A DNA stretch of 64,000 nt from Paenibacillus sp. IHBB 10380 (GCF_000949425.1 NZ_CP010976.1:4774001-4838000), one strand, 5' to 3'; positions 27,133-37,851 are shown, counted from the stretch's first letter. The notes: a model not told the origin generated them from the sequence alone. A program made the numbers and translations.

Positions 27133-27203
27133 GCGCTGTCTATAACGGCAAGTTTTTGTATAATAGTCACATGTAACAGGAGCCTGTTCATAAAAAGCAC
27201 GCA

Positions 27204-27862
27204 ATGACAACATCTAGGGTGTTGGATGTAGCGCTTAAATATGGCTATGACTCACCCGAGTCCTTCTCCAAAGCATTCCGGAAAGTCCATGGTGTTCCTC
27301 CTTCGGAGGCTCGCGGTCCGGGGGTTATCCTTAAAGCCTTTCCCCGCATTTCGTTCCCCTTTCACTGAAGGGAGACAAGGATATGGATTACAAAATTGTC
27401 GAGAAGAATGAGTTTACAGTTGTAGGAAAGCCTATTCAGGTAACGACAAAGGATGGTGAAAACTTTCGACGAATCCCGAAATTTTGGGAGGAATGTAACG
27501 AAGACGGCACAACTGCCAGGCTTTGCAACATTGGAATAGATAAGGATCTTCTAGGAATCTGTATGGATGTACAACACGATCAAGAACAACTCACATATGT
27601 AATTGCAGTTGAAGATAGCTCAGGAGCAATAGAGGAAGGGTTAGTCTCGAGAAGCATTCCTGCTTCTACTTGGGCGGTATTCACATCAATAGGTCCGATG
27701 CCGGGAGCTATACAAAGCGTGTGGAAGCGAATTTTCCAGGAATGGTTTCCAGCTACAGGATACGAGCACTCGGGAGGAGCCGAACTCGAGGTATATCCGC
27801 TGGGAGATACATCCGCAGAAGATTACCGGTGCGAGATATGGGTTCCTATCGTGAAAAGATAG
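27204..27862 (+). pseudogene. AraC-type regulator with GyrI-like domain, truncated and frameshifted
   Basis: The second half of an AraC HTH (SRVLDVALKYGYDSPESFSK, then AFRKVHGVPPSEAR) runs into a TGA at 27366. One frame over, the sequence continues directly as LKGDKDMDYKIVEKNEFTVV and a complete GyrI-like effector domain (159 residues from ATG 27383). A one-base deletion at about 27,365 explains the break. The N-terminal helices of the HTH are missing too. The effector domain alone could still be translated, since GGGAG lies upstream of 27383, and some annotations would call it a free-standing GyrI-like protein. Confidence 0.75.
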
Positions 27863-27867
27863 TGTAT

Positions 27868-27894
27868 AAGCTGACTGCTCTTTGCAGTTGGCTT
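27868..27894 (+). terminator. Terminator after the GyrI-like domain
   Basis: AGCTGACTGC pairs with GCAGTTGGCT through G-U pairs around a short loop and is followed by T4. Confidence 0.65.
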
Positions 27895-29114
<1,220 letters not shown>

Positions 29115-29147
29115 AGTAAAGAATCTCACAAAAGGGAGTCATGCATC

Positions 29148-30722
29148 ATGTTAGTAGAAACCTTTAATCCATTTAATAACCTGATTATCTCCTCACTTGT
29201 TGCAGCTATTCCAATTATTTTATTTCTTTTATGTTTGACATTATTTAAAATGAAAGGGATTTATGCAGCCTTATTAAATTTGGTCGTTACCTTTTTGATT
29301 TCGATGTTTTTATTTGATTTACCATTTGGTGAATCAATGGGTAGTATGATACAAGGTGCGATTCAAGGAATATGGCCCATTGGTTATATAATTATAATGG
29401 CAGTTTGGTTATATAGAACCTCTGTTGAATCTGGTAAATTTGACATATTACGTGCAAGTATTGCCGGTATTTCACAAGACCAGCGTCTTCAGCTTTTGCT
29501 TATTGGTTTTTGTTTTAATGCATTTCTTGAAGGTGCTGCAGGTTTTGGTGTACCCATCGCAATTTGTGCCGTTCTATTAGTTTCCTTAGGATTCAAACCA
29601 TTGCAAGCTGCCATGCTTTGTCTAATCGCTAATGGTGCTTCTGGAGCTTTTGGTGCAATCGGAATTCCTGTTGGCATAACAGGCACCTTAAATTTAGAAG
29701 GCAATGTTACTTCAATGGATGTATCCATGATGACGGCACTCACGCTACCTATAATTAATTTTACAATTCCGTTTTTACTCATTTTGTTAATTGATGGATT
29801 CAAAGGGATTAAAGAAGTTTTTCCAGCCATTTTGGTGGTATCTACCACCTATACAATATCTCAAGCTATTGTTACATTACTGATGGGACCTGAATTAGCT
29901 GATATCATTCCTTCATTGTTAGCTCTAGGGACATTGGCATTATTTCTAAGAAAATGGCAGCCAAAACATATTTTTTTACTAAATGATCAAGCGGTTAAAC
30001 TGGAAAAACATACTGTTGGTAATATTATAAAGGCTTGGTCTCCATTCTACTTATTAAGTATATTTGTTTTAATATGGAGTTTACCTGCATTTAAAGGTCT
30101 GTTTACAGCAGGCGAGGCTCTAGATTTTACTACATTGACCTTTAAGATGCCAGGCTCAACGCTAACCTCAAAAATTGATTTAATAAGTGCAACAGGTACA
30201 GCCATCTTATTGGCAGTCCTAATCACAATAATAACTACAAAATCTATCGGTTTCTCAAAAGGATTTACGCTCTTTAAAAAAACAGTTACAGAATTTTGGA
30301 TTCCTATTGTAATGATATGTGCAATTCTAGGCATAGCTAAATTAATGACTTATGGCGGATTAACAAGTGCAATAGGTGAAGAGATTGCAGCAACCGGAAA
30401 TTTCTTTCCATTACTATCGCCAATCTTAGGTTGGATAGGAGTATTTATGACGGGGTCTGTCGTGAACAATAATACATTATTTGCGCCAATTCAAGCAACA
30501 GCAGGTAATATCATAGGAACAAATCCAGCATTACTAGTTTCTGCGAATACTGTAGGAGGCACTATGGCAAAACTAATTTCCCCACAATCCATTGCAATCG
30601 CAACAGCTGCTGTTGGCGAAACAGGTAAAGAATCTGTTTTAACGAAAATGGTTTTAAAGTATAGCTTAGCATTATTAGCCTTTGTATGTATTTGGACATT
30701 TGTATTATCGTTATTATTGTAG
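29148..30722 (+). CDS. lctP: L-lactate permease
   Basis: This 524-residue LctP-family transporter has about 12-13 membrane segments and the family stretches FLEGAAGFGVPIAICAVLLV, NGASGAFGAIGIPVG and, near the end, GSVVNNNTLFAPIQ and LISPQSIAIATAA. It carries lactate, glycolate or related 2-hydroxyacids with protons. AAAGGGAG precedes the ATG. Operon partner of ldh. No good T-tailed terminator follows; a weak hairpin is at about 30,797-30,816. Confidence 0.93.
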   Translation: MLVETFNPFNNLIISSLVAAIPIILFLLCLTLFKMKGIYAALLNLVVTFLISMFLFDLPFGESMGSMIQGAIQGIWPIGYIIIMAVWLYRTSVESGKFDILRASIAGISQDQRLQLLLIGFCFNAFLEGAAGFGVPIAICAVLLVSLGFKPLQAAMLCLIANGASGAFGAIGIPVGITGTLNLEGNVTSMDVSMMTALTLPIINFTIPFLLILLIDGFKGIKEVFPAILVVSTTYTISQAIVTLLMGPELADIIPSLLALGTLALFLRKWQPKHIFLLNDQAVKLEKHTVGNIIKAWSPFYLLSIFVLIWSLPAFKGLFTAGEALDFTTLTFKMPGSTLTSKIDLISATGTAILLAVLITIITTKSIGFSKGFTLFKKTVTEFWIPIVMICAILGIAKLMTYGGLTSAIGEEIAATGNFFPLLSPILGWIGVFMTGSVVNNNTLFAPIQATAGNIIGTNPALLVSANTVGGTMAKLISPQSIAIATAAVGETGKESVLTKMVLKYSLALLAFVCIWTFVLSLLL

Positions 30723-30888
30723 CTTACTTTTGTATATAATATTTGAATGTAAATATCGCGATCTACGTTCCCAATAAATGCTTGCCAAATGGGAAAAGAG
30801 ACCCGGATAGGTCTCTCAAAGTGTAAGAAGAGGATTTCTCTTTTTTTTTGTATTCTCAACGTATTTGACAGAAAGAGCGGTGCTAATC

Positions 30889-32016
30889 TTAAGGCTGAAT
30901 CGGAATGGTTAGCTCCAGATCTTTGAGATATGTTTTGTCACCTGCAATCCCGTTACTTGCTCCAACGATCTTCCAATCAGAGGTGTTCACGGTAAAGGTG
31001 TAAGGTTTAATCGTAATGGATTTAGGCGTCGCCTCGAAAGCCGAATACAGCTCATTTACATGGTACTCGGTCTCAGGCGCGCTATTAAAGAACCCAACTC
31101 TATTCTGATTAATTTCATTCCCTTGGTCATCAACGATATCATAGTAAACCATCGTTGCACTATAGTCGCCCGATGATTGCTCAGGTGTTGTGGGAACATC
31201 ACCCGTGCTATCCAGAATCAGTCTAGTGGATGCCGCAGTTATCTCCAATTGCTTCACCGTATAACTGAACTTCCCGTCCGTTTCGGTTGCATTCGGCTTC
31301 AATACAAGCATATTATTGTCAATTTTCACCGGAATCTTGAATTCGAATGGCTCTTCAATTTGTGTTACTTTGGATTGAAAGGTCAGCTCAAATTGGTCTG
31401 GAAGAGATAATCCCTCCGATATTTCAATATGAACGGTATTCTCTTTTCCTGGAACTTCCCCGAAGGATCCCCCGGTATATTTGATTTCCTTGCCATTAGC
31501 CAGAAATGTCAGTTTATCAGTCTCAATATATCCCTTGACCCCGTCATTACTACCGTCATATCTAGGAAGTACTGAAGACAATTCAACACCCTCACGCTCC
31601 ATTGCAAATTTTAGAACGGTCCCGTCATACAGCAGATCGGTCACTTTTAATGTTACGCCGTCATGTGTCACGCTCAGGTTAGGACTAGTAGCGATTCCTT
31701 GATCAATCGCTGTCTGCAATCTCTCATCACTGATTCCCATGTAGATACTACCAATTCCTGGAATTTTTTTCAAAGCATCCGCCATGGCAGGGGATACGAA
31801 ACCCGTGCCAATCACACCTACTCCTAGTACTGCTGCAGCCGATACCGTTACTAATGTTTTTCTAACAAAATTTGATTTTGATTTACTCATTGTTCGATCT
31901 CCTATCTTATTCATAATTTGATGGCTCATACTTGCTCTTGGCATTTCCGAATCCCGAATCCATTGCTCGATCGTATCCATTTTTTTCGAATCAGTTTGAT
32001 TTGGCAAATGTACCAT
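30889..32016 (-). CDS. DUF4179 membrane anti-sigma factor
   Basis: This 375-residue protein has a cytoplasmic N-terminus (1-52), one membrane segment (about 53-78, TLVTVSAAAVLGVGVIGTGF) and a large extracellular part with DUF4179 (from ADALKKIPGIGSIYMGISDE) and a C-terminal immunoglobulin-like DUF5643 region. The gene overlaps the end of the ECF sigma gene by 26 bases with its own AAGGAGG, the standard sigma/anti-sigma arrangement. It probably holds the sigma factor at the membrane until an envelope signal arrives. Confidence 0.83.
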   Translation of the reverse strand: MVHLPNQTDSKKMDTIEQWIRDSEMPRASMSHQIMNKIGDRTMSKSKSNFVRKTLVTVSAAAVLGVGVIGTGFVSPAMADALKKIPGIGSIYMGISDERLQTAIDQGIATSPNLSVTHDGVTLKVTDLLYDGTVLKFAMEREGVELSSVLPRYDGSNDGVKGYIETDKLTFLANGKEIKYTGGSFGEVPGKENTVHIEISEGLSLPDQFELTFQSKVTQIEEPFEFKIPVKIDNNMLVLKPNATETDGKFSYTVKQLEITAASTRLILDSTGDVPTTPEQSSGDYSATMVYYDIVDDQGNEINQNRVGFFNSAPETEYHVNELYSAFEATPKSITIKPYTFTVNTSDWKIVGASNGIAGDKTYLKDLELTIPIQP

Positions 32017-32575
32017 GTGCGATCCCTCCTTTATTACGTTTGTACTCCGATAGCTTAAGGCGAAGCCGTTCGTATTTCTTGCGAACCGTTGCCGGCTTTA
32101 TGCCCATAACGTCTCCGATTTCGTCAAAGCTGTACTGTTCAACCGCTTTGAGCAGCAAAATATGCCGTTCTTCCGGTGTGAGATAGGTCAACAGTTCCTC
32201 AATCACAGACTCTCGGGGTGAAATTTCGATTTTGGCCTGCTGCTCCTTGAACTCATGAATCAGCTTTAACCTTCGGCCCTGCTTTTTCTTTATGTTCATC
32301 ATGTGATGATAAGCCATTTTATAAAGCCATGCCGAGAAGGTCGCCTGCCTGCTGTATCGATGAAGATTCTCGTATGCCCGGATAAAAATTTCCTGAACAG
32401 CATCTTCGGTTTCTTCATGATTTTTCAGAATATAATAGCAGTAGGTGTACATTTGCCGTTCAAACTGACAAATGATCATTTCATACGCTTGCTTGTCTCC
32501 TGATTTGACACGATCAATGATCGCTTCAATCTCATTGCTTGTCTCATCCACTTCCCCGGGGATGGTAGGTTTCAC
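31991..32575 (-). CDS. ECF-type RNA polymerase sigma factor
   Basis: This 194-residue sigma factor starts at GTG 32575, where AAAGGAGGTG lies 7 bases upstream; a longer frame to 32635 has no such site. Region 2 has QAYEMIICQFERQMYTYCYY, EDAVQEIFIRAYENL and FSAWLYKMAYHH. Region 4 has LTPEERHILLLKAVEQYSFD and GIKPATVRKKYERLR. It is controlled by the overlapping DUF4179 anti-sigma factor. The regulon is unknown; such pairs usually autoregulate. Confidence 0.88.
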   Translation of the reverse strand: MKPTIPGEVDETSNEIEAIIDRVKSGDKQAYEMIICQFERQMYTYCYYILKNHEETEDAVQEIFIRAYENLHRYSRQATFSAWLYKMAYHHMMNIKKKQGRRLKLIHEFKEQQAKIEISPRESVIEELLTYLTPEERHILLLKAVEQYSFDEIGDVMGIKPATVRKKYERLRLKLSEYKRNKGGIAHGTFAKSN

Positions 32576-32733
32576 AGGTTCACCTCCTTTGTTTCTATGC
32601 CTATATAACAATCGGTACCTGCCGTTTTGTGACACGAGCTGTTCTAATAGACATAATATCCGGATTTCTTAGCGATAGCAGGTGATTCCAGTTCTTCAGT
32701 CGTTATTCCATCATGAGCAAAAACCAAGCCGAA

Positions 32734-32820
32734 CGAGTCCTTTTAATGTTCATCCCTTCTATAAACATTAAAAGGGCTCGTAACAGCCTCTTAAACGCGC
32801 TGTTCGAGCCTTATGTATCC
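32734..32820. repeat. Nested inverted repeats downstream of the CXXH-like hydrolase/sigma region
   Basis: CGAGTCCTTTTAATGTT (32734-32750) pairs with a near-inverse copy at 32763-32780. The right arm's GGCTCGTAACAG can instead pair with CTGTTCGAGCC further right. Two mutually exclusive hairpins suggest a terminator pair or attenuator, but no gene is clearly controlled by it. Confidence 0.45.
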
Positions 32821-32931
32821 AAAGTAAAGTTACAACTTAACCTAAATTAGTCGCTTTCTGTGCCAAATATTTCGTGGAACTATCTTAGTCGTATAATCGG
32901 TCTAATCCGATAACATCGAAATCCAAGGCAG

Positions 32932-33486
32932 TCAACGAGGCCGTTGCTTCAGTTGCTCGTACTCGCTTAATTTCCCTTCATAAATCAGATTCAGCCGGTC
33001 ACTTTTCCGGAAATCATCCGGAGTCACGAGCGCGGGCAGCTTATTCCATATTTTGATGCCGGACCGCTCCAGAATTTCCGCGACGAATTGCGAACAAAAG
33101 TAGGAGTTGCTGAATTCGACCGGTTCTTTCAATGCGATGCCAATTACACCCAGAATATTATAGAGATACTTTTGGTGCTTTTGGATAAAGACCTGCAAGA
33201 CGCGCTTCATCTTCTCGATTTCACGCTCCGATACTTGAATCTCATAGATCACGCACGTCGTATTCGGATACTTGCTGTACGTGCCCGTCTTAATATCCTC
33301 CTTCACGAATCCGCCATTCAGAGGGTTATTCGGGTGCTTCCTCCCAAAACTGTATAACTCCGAAAGTTCGCGATTAAAGGAGATCGATGCGTGATTGTAA
33401 GGCGCTTTCGTGTAGGTTTGAATGACTCTCGTAAAAAGAGTTCCGGTATTCGTAAGCAAAATAAAGACTGAGCGATCAGCTTCCAT
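32932..33486 (-). CDS. Permuted papain-like hydrolase, YiiX/C92 type
   Basis: This 184-residue protein has the permuted NlpC/P60 layout: histidine first (APYNHASISF, about residue 32) and the nucleophile cysteine later (SYFCSQFVAEIL, about 132), with a conserved acidic residue between. There is no signal peptide. Related YaeF/YiiX enzymes are thought to cleave amide or ester bonds in lipids or peptides. It is monocistronic, divergent from the cdsA-like gene. The family assignment rests on these motifs only. Confidence 0.65.
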   Translation of the reverse strand: MEADRSVFILLTNTGTLFTRVIQTYTKAPYNHASISFNRELSELYSFGRKHPNNPLNGGFVKEDIKTGTYSKYPNTTCVIYEIQVSEREIEKMKRVLQVFIQKHQKYLYNILGVIGIALKEPVEFSNSYFCSQFVAEILERSGIKIWNKLPALVTPDDFRKSDRLNLIYEGKLSEYEQLKQRPR

Positions 33487-33583
33487 TTAAAAAATTTCCC
33501 CTTATCAAGTGTGAGCGTTTCCTTCATAATAACATATGATCCCTCTAATGGAATCCTATCTCATGATAAGTTGGTGATCGGCA

Positions 33584-34498
33584 ATGGACAGTTCGTTATT
33601 TACGTTAACTCTTATTTTTACAGCTTTATTAGCCATCCATTTGATGTATGTGGTGATAAACAAAATACAGCCTGACAAAGATTATGCGACCATTGGCGTC
33701 CGCATCAAGACCTGGTGGGGCATGTTCTTTATTTTTTTCCTGGCCACCCTGTTCAACCCGGTCGTTTCACTACTGTCCCTAATGGCACTTACCTTCTTCG
33801 CGCTGAAAGAATACTTCTCTATGATCAAAACAAGAAAAGCCGACCGCCGACTCTTTCTGTGGGCGTATCTGGCGATCCCTGTACAGTTCTATTGGATTTA
33901 TATCGAGTGGTATGGAATGTTTATTGTCTTTATTCCGCTCTATGTATTCTTGTTCCTGCCACTCCCGCGATTAATCAACAAAGGAACAGTCGGTTTTTTA
34001 CGTAGCGTCAGCTCGACCCAATGGGGACTTATGCTGATGGTTTTTGGGCTTAGTCACTTGGCATATTTCCAATTTGCTACGCCACAGTATGGAGCAGGGC
34101 TCGTACTGTTTCTAGTGGTATTGACGCAGCTTAATGATGTTGTACACCATCTGGCATCCATCTATTTCGGCAAGCGAAAAGTAGTCCCGACGGCCAATCC
34201 GAATTTGACTTGGGAGGGATTCGTATGTGCATTTGTCGTTACAACAGGGGTGGCCTATCTGATTTATCCCTACCTGACACCACTTGATCTGACTTTCGGG
34301 ATCTTCTCCGGTATGCTTATCAGCTTGAGCGGTTTCTTCGGTAGCTTAACGGTGTCCGTGCTGAAGCGCGATTTATTAATCGGGGATGATGAAAAGTTCG
34401 ATGCTCTGAAAAAAAGCTACTTAAGCCGGGTCGATAGCTTGACCTACACCTCGCCGGTCTTTTTCCATATGATCCGTTATTTTTTCGACTTCATGTAG
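33584..34498 (+). CDS. CdsA-family phosphatidate cytidylyltransferase homologue
   Basis: This 304-residue protein has about eight membrane segments. The C-terminal end resembles the CTP-transferase signature: GFFGSLTVSVLKRDLLIGDD followed by SRVDSLTYTSPVFF, with the conserved S...KR and R(V)DS. It would make CDP-diacylglycerol from phosphatidate and CTP for phospholipid synthesis. The housekeeping cdsA normally lies near uppS and dxr, so this is a second, divergent copy. The ribosome site is weak. Confidence 0.75.
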   Translation: MDSSLFTLTLIFTALLAIHLMYVVINKIQPDKDYATIGVRIKTWWGMFFIFFLATLFNPVVSLLSLMALTFFALKEYFSMIKTRKADRRLFLWAYLAIPVQFYWIYIEWYGMFIVFIPLYVFLFLPLPRLINKGTVGFLRSVSSTQWGLMLMVFGLSHLAYFQFATPQYGAGLVLFLVVLTQLNDVVHHLASIYFGKRKVVPTANPNLTWEGFVCAFVVTTGVAYLIYPYLTPLDLTFGIFSGMLISLSGFFGSLTVSVLKRDLLIGDDEKFDALKKSYLSRVDSLTYTSPVFFHMIRYFFDFM

Positions 34499-34501
34499 TG
34501 A

Positions 34502-34526
34502 AAGGGCGCCTGATTCAGGTGCCCTT
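34502..34526 (+). terminator. Terminator of the cdsA-like gene
   Basis: AAGGGCGCCTGA/TCAGGTGCCCTT stem, then GTTTTT, three bases after the stop codon. Confidence 0.85.
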
Positions 34527-34660
34527 GTTTTTATTCTATTTTTCTTATGATGATATTTCTTATAGCATCCTGATTGTGTACGAATCATGAATCCAACCTC
34601 TGGGGCTTGCAGACTACGAGTAACCAAAATAAAAGACCATCGTGATAAAAGCTTACAATA

Positions 34661-34710
34661 GTACCCACAGTCTAGGCACTTTTCTAAAAAAGTGCCTAGA
34701 CTGTGGGTAC
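34661..34710. repeat. Perfect 23-bp inverted repeat with 4-base loop
   Basis: Left arm 34661-34683 (begins GTACCCACAGTCTAGG) and right arm 34688-34710 match without error. It lies 72 bases past the stop of the MFS gene and lacks a downstream T-run. It may be an unusual terminator or the relic of a small transposable element. Confidence 0.7.
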
Positions 34711-34781
34711 CTTGGTTTTATTTACAAAATAAATCAACCCCTGTCCGCGTTTTTAAAACAGCCACGCATCTCCCGACTTAA

Positions 34782-35975
34782 TTACTTCTTCTCTGTCGCA
34801 AAATAAAGTATGGCCGCGATCGGGAAAGCCATTCCAACCCATAACACGGCACTCCATCCTCCCGTGGTGTATGTCCATCCCCCAATTGCCGATCCGATGG
34901 CACCGCCAAAAAAGAAAATAGCCATAAAAAGCCCATTCAGACGATTGCGAATTTCCGGACTCAGCGAGAAGAGTGCGCGTTGTCCAAGCACAAGATTTGC
35001 GGATACACCGGCGTCCAATAATATGGCTGAAACGACGAGAATAGCTATTCCGGTGGTTGAACCAGACTGAAACATAAGCGGCAACAACATAGAAATGACG
35101 ACAGCTGCAAGTGCAATTCCTGTTGCAGGTTTCGTCCACCCGCGATCGGCCAACCGTCCGGCCACAGGTGCAGCTATTGCACCCGCGACTCCGACAAGCG
35201 CGAACAACGCAATGTCTTTCTGTGAAAAATGAAAGATGGGACTAGATAACAACAATGGGGCTGTTGTCCAAAATAAACTGAAAGTTGCAAACACACATGC
35301 ATGATAAGCAGCCCGGCGGCGTAAAATTGGAGTTGTTCGCAGCAATTGCCACATCGAACCGAGTAGAGCTGTATAGCGTGTGTCTGTCGAGGGCTTTCTT
35401 GCAGGTAACACCTTCAACAGCACGATAGCCAAAATAAAAACAGCTGCAGCAGACAAGGCGAATACGGCATGCCAGCCAAAAAAATCAGCTACCAGGCTCG
35501 ATAAAGGACGCGAGAGCATGATTCCAAGTAACAAACCACTCATGACATTGCCGACAACACGGCCCCCTGAAGATTCGGATGCAAGGTATGACGCAAAAGG
35601 CACGAGTACTTGCGCAGCAACCGACCCTAAGCCGATTACAAACGAAGCCGCTAAGAACGGCACAGCTTGCTTCGACACTGCCGTGATTGCAAGGGCAATC
35701 CCTGTGAGAAATAGAGATACGACAACCAACCTGCGGTTTTCAATGATATCTCCCATAGGTACGATGAATAACAAGCCAACTACATAACCAATCTGCGTTA
35801 ACGTCACGATAAAGCCAGACATGTTGGCTGACAGCCCGATTGAAGAACTAATAATCCCAACCAAGGGCTGTGCATAGTAAAGATTAGCTACAATGATACC
35901 GCATGCGGTAGCCAGAAGTAGGGTTAACCAGGTCGGGATATTGTTCTCGATAGTTTCCTTTTTTAATGCAGTCAT
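34782..35975 (-). CDS. MFS transporter
   Basis: This 397-residue, 12-segment major facilitator has the loop motif [20 protein letters not shown] after segment 2 and a second-half counterpart GRLADRG. The start at 35975 leaves AAGGAG 9 bases upstream; the TTG at 35984 is too close. It belongs to the drug/sugar-efflux group (AraJ/YgaY-like). It diverges from a TetR regulator with a triple operator between them, the usual arrangement of a substrate-induced exporter. Substrate unknown. Confidence 0.85.
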   Translation of the reverse strand: MTALKKETIENNIPTWLTLLLATACGIIVANLYYAQPLVGIISSSIGLSANMSGFIVTLTQIGYVVGLLFIVPMGDIIENRRLVVVSLFLTGIALAITAVSKQAVPFLAASFVIGLGSVAAQVLVPFASYLASESSGGRVVGNVMSGLLLGIMLSRPLSSLVADFFGWHAVFALSAAAVFILAIVLLKVLPARKPSTDTRYTALLGSMWQLLRTTPILRRRAAYHACVFATFSLFWTTAPLLLSSPIFHFSQKDIALFALVGVAGAIAAPVAGRLADRGWTKPATGIALAAVVISMLLPLMFQSGSTTGIAILVVSAILLDAGVSANLVLGQRALFSLSPEIRNRLNGLFMAIFFFGGAIGSAIGGWTYTTGGWSAVLWVGMAFPIAAILYFATEKK

Positions 35976-36017
35976 TTTAAGCAACTCCTTACAGAAATTT
36001 ATTTTTTACTTTTAAAT

Positions 36018-36133
36018 ACTAAACGTACAGTTTACTAATTTATAATCAAATAATATACTGAACGTATAGTTTTGTAAATAGGTGAATTCAGCTTTATTTT
36101 TTATTCTTAATTGGTATACTGAACGTATAGTTT
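36018..36133. promoter_or_regulatory. Three copies of a TetR operator between the MFS and tetR genes
   Basis: Copies at 36018-36033, 36057-36072 and 36118-36133 read ACT(A/G)AACGTA(C/T)AGTTT, a palindrome with the core ACT..ACGT..AGT. They cover the promoters of both divergent genes, so the regulator should repress both. Confidence 0.8.
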
Positions 36134-36177
36134 ATTTTTTCGTTTAAGATATGTACTGATGAAAGGTGACGATTACA

Positions 36178-36756
36178 ATGAATGGTAAAAGAGGAAGACC
36201 GCGTAATGTAGAAGCGCAAAACTCTATCCTTTCCGCATCCTATGAGTTATTGTTGGAAAATGGCTTTCAAGCCGTCACAGTTGATAAAATCGCCGATCGT
36301 GCTCAAGTTAGCAAGGCTACCATTTATAAATGGTGGCCTAACAAAGCTGCCGTGGTAATGGATGGTTTCCTGTATGCCGCCACGACCAGATTGCCAGTGC
36401 CTGATACGGATTCGGCATTTAGTGATATTCTCATTCATGCCACGAATTTAACCCGGTTTTTGACAAGTCGGGAGGGAACCATCATTACGGAGCTATTAGG
36501 CGAAGGACAGTTTGATTCAGGATTGGCGGAGGCTTATCGTACTCGATTTTTCCGTCCCCGCCGACTTGAGGCAAGAAGTCTATTAGAGAAAGGGATTCAA
36601 CTCGGGGAACTGAAAAAAGACCTCGACATCGACATATGCATTGATCTCATTTACGGACCGATTTTCTATCGTTTGCTTGTAACAGGTGAGAAGTTGGATG
36701 AAACCTATGTGCAACATTTGGTACAAAACGCATTTGAAGGAATCCGCTCTACCTGA
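36178..36756 (+). CDS. TetR/AcrR-family repressor
   Basis: This 192-residue regulator has an N-terminal TetR HTH (SILSASYELLLENGFQAVTV, then DKIADRAQVSKATIYKWWPN) and a ligand domain of the TetR_C_11-like group. AAAGGTGA lies 8 bases before ATG 36178. It is divergent from the MFS exporter and probably binds the three palindromes between them, releasing them on binding the exported compound. Confidence 0.9.
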   Translation: MNGKRGRPRNVEAQNSILSASYELLLENGFQAVTVDKIADRAQVSKATIYKWWPNKAAVVMDGFLYAATTRLPVPDTDSAFSDILIHATNLTRFLTSREGTIITELLGEGQFDSGLAEAYRTRFFRPRRLEARSLLEKGIQLGELKKDLDIDICIDLIYGPIFYRLLVTGEKLDETYVQHLVQNAFEGIRST

Positions 36757-36773
36757 GTTGTATTTCTCGCCAT

Positions 36774-36980
36774 CACAACAATTACTTCGAGTCGCAAGAA
36801 TGCTACCGCAATCCCCCATAGTTCCGGAAGGAATTTCTGTGCGGATTTGCTTGAACGAGGAAGGTTCCCACACCAATCGTTGCTCAGAGGATGGACAAAA
36901 AAAGAGTCCGAGGCAGTTGACGAAGCGATGAGAATTATGGATATAACTGAATTTGCCAATCATAATATTGACGGTGCATT
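36774..36980 (+). pseudogene. Iron-siderophore ABC ATPase (FhuC/FecE type) fragment
   Basis: An internal piece of a siderophore-uptake ATPase: RVARMLPQSPIVPEGISV in one frame. After a frameshift at about 36,840 it continues as DLLERGRFPHQSLLRGWTKK and EAVDEAMRIMDITEFANHNI. This is the segment between Walker A and the signature motif. Walker A, the LSGGQ signature and Walker B are all missing. Small relic between tetR and the phosphoesterase. Confidence 0.75.
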
Positions 36981-37031
36981 AAAGACAGTAGTATTGTTAT
37001 CTCCACTTTGTATTAAGGAAGGATTTACTCC

Positions 37032-37802
37032 ATGATCTTTTTTATTATCCTGTTTATCGCTGTCGTAATCTATTTCCTTTTGATCTTTCCGACTCAATGG
37101 CTTAAGGTGGAACGTGTCCGCTACTCTTGTGGGATTGGAATCCGAGCTCTGCAAATTAGCGACCTACACGTGGAGAAACTCCGTATCAGTCCGGAAAGAT
37201 TGACTCGCTTGATTACCAAAGGAGCTCCTGATTATATTTTTCTCACGGGAGACTTTACTCAGAAATCCCGACATTTATCCAAGGTGCAGCGGTATGCTAA
37301 CGCGATTGCGAAGCCCGGCATTCCTGTTGTTGCGGTATTGGGGAATCATGATCATCGCCTAAACTTCACTGCTTTTAATCAGCTTATCCACATTCTCGAA
37401 AGCGCGGGTATACAGGTCCTTAGCAATCAGTCGATATTGGTTGATAACTTTCAAATTGTTGGAATCGATGATTTAGGCAGCAAGAAAAGCAAGATTGATC
37501 AAGCATTCGCAAACATCGATCCAAGCAAACCGATCCTAGTCCTCACTCATAATCCCAATCTTGTTCTTTCTATTAAACGCAAGTATACCTACTTGATGGC
37601 CGGCCATTTCCACGGTATGCAGTTCAACGTACCCTTTTTGTTCCGATTCATAGATAAAGGCAAGCTGGCAGCCGATGGTATTTACAAGGGAATGCATTCA
37701 GGCACCCATGGCAAGTTCTACATCTCCAAAGGGATTGGCCAGACAGGTATAAATGCTCGATTCCTTATTCGCAGTGAAGTTACTCTTCATGAGCTCTATT
37801 GA
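37032..37802 (+). CDS. Membrane-anchored metallophosphoesterase
   Basis: This 256-residue protein has one N-terminal membrane segment (2-22). The calcineurin-like phosphoesterase motifs are complete: QISDLHVE, LTGDFTQ, LGNHDHRL, LTHNPNL and MAGHFHGMQ. It resembles the YkuE/LpxH-like group that acts on nucleotides or lipid phosphates at the membrane. AAGGAAGG precedes the ATG. Confidence 0.88.
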   Translation: MIFFIILFIAVVIYFLLIFPTQWLKVERVRYSCGIGIRALQISDLHVEKLRISPERLTRLITKGAPDYIFLTGDFTQKSRHLSKVQRYANAIAKPGIPVVAVLGNHDHRLNFTAFNQLIHILESAGIQVLSNQSILVDNFQIVGIDDLGSKKSKIDQAFANIDPSKPILVLTHNPNLVLSIKRKYTYLMAGHFHGMQFNVPFLFRFIDKGKLAADGIYKGMHSGTHGKFYISKGIGQTGINARFLIRSEVTLHELY

Positions 37803-37851
37803 TTGGTCATAATTTACTACGCTGACCGTGCTATCTGCAATGGCAAATTTT

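Noticed and set aside
26932..27213. 93-codon minus-strand frame containing RGEPYHKGGEPSAEFN
   Set aside because: The frame opposes the leucine-rich repeat gene; only the RGEPYHK part is meaningful and it is reported as a candidate att repeat.
29489..30859. Long minus-strand frames opposite lctP
   Set aside because: Antisense shadows of a membrane protein gene; no ribosome sites.
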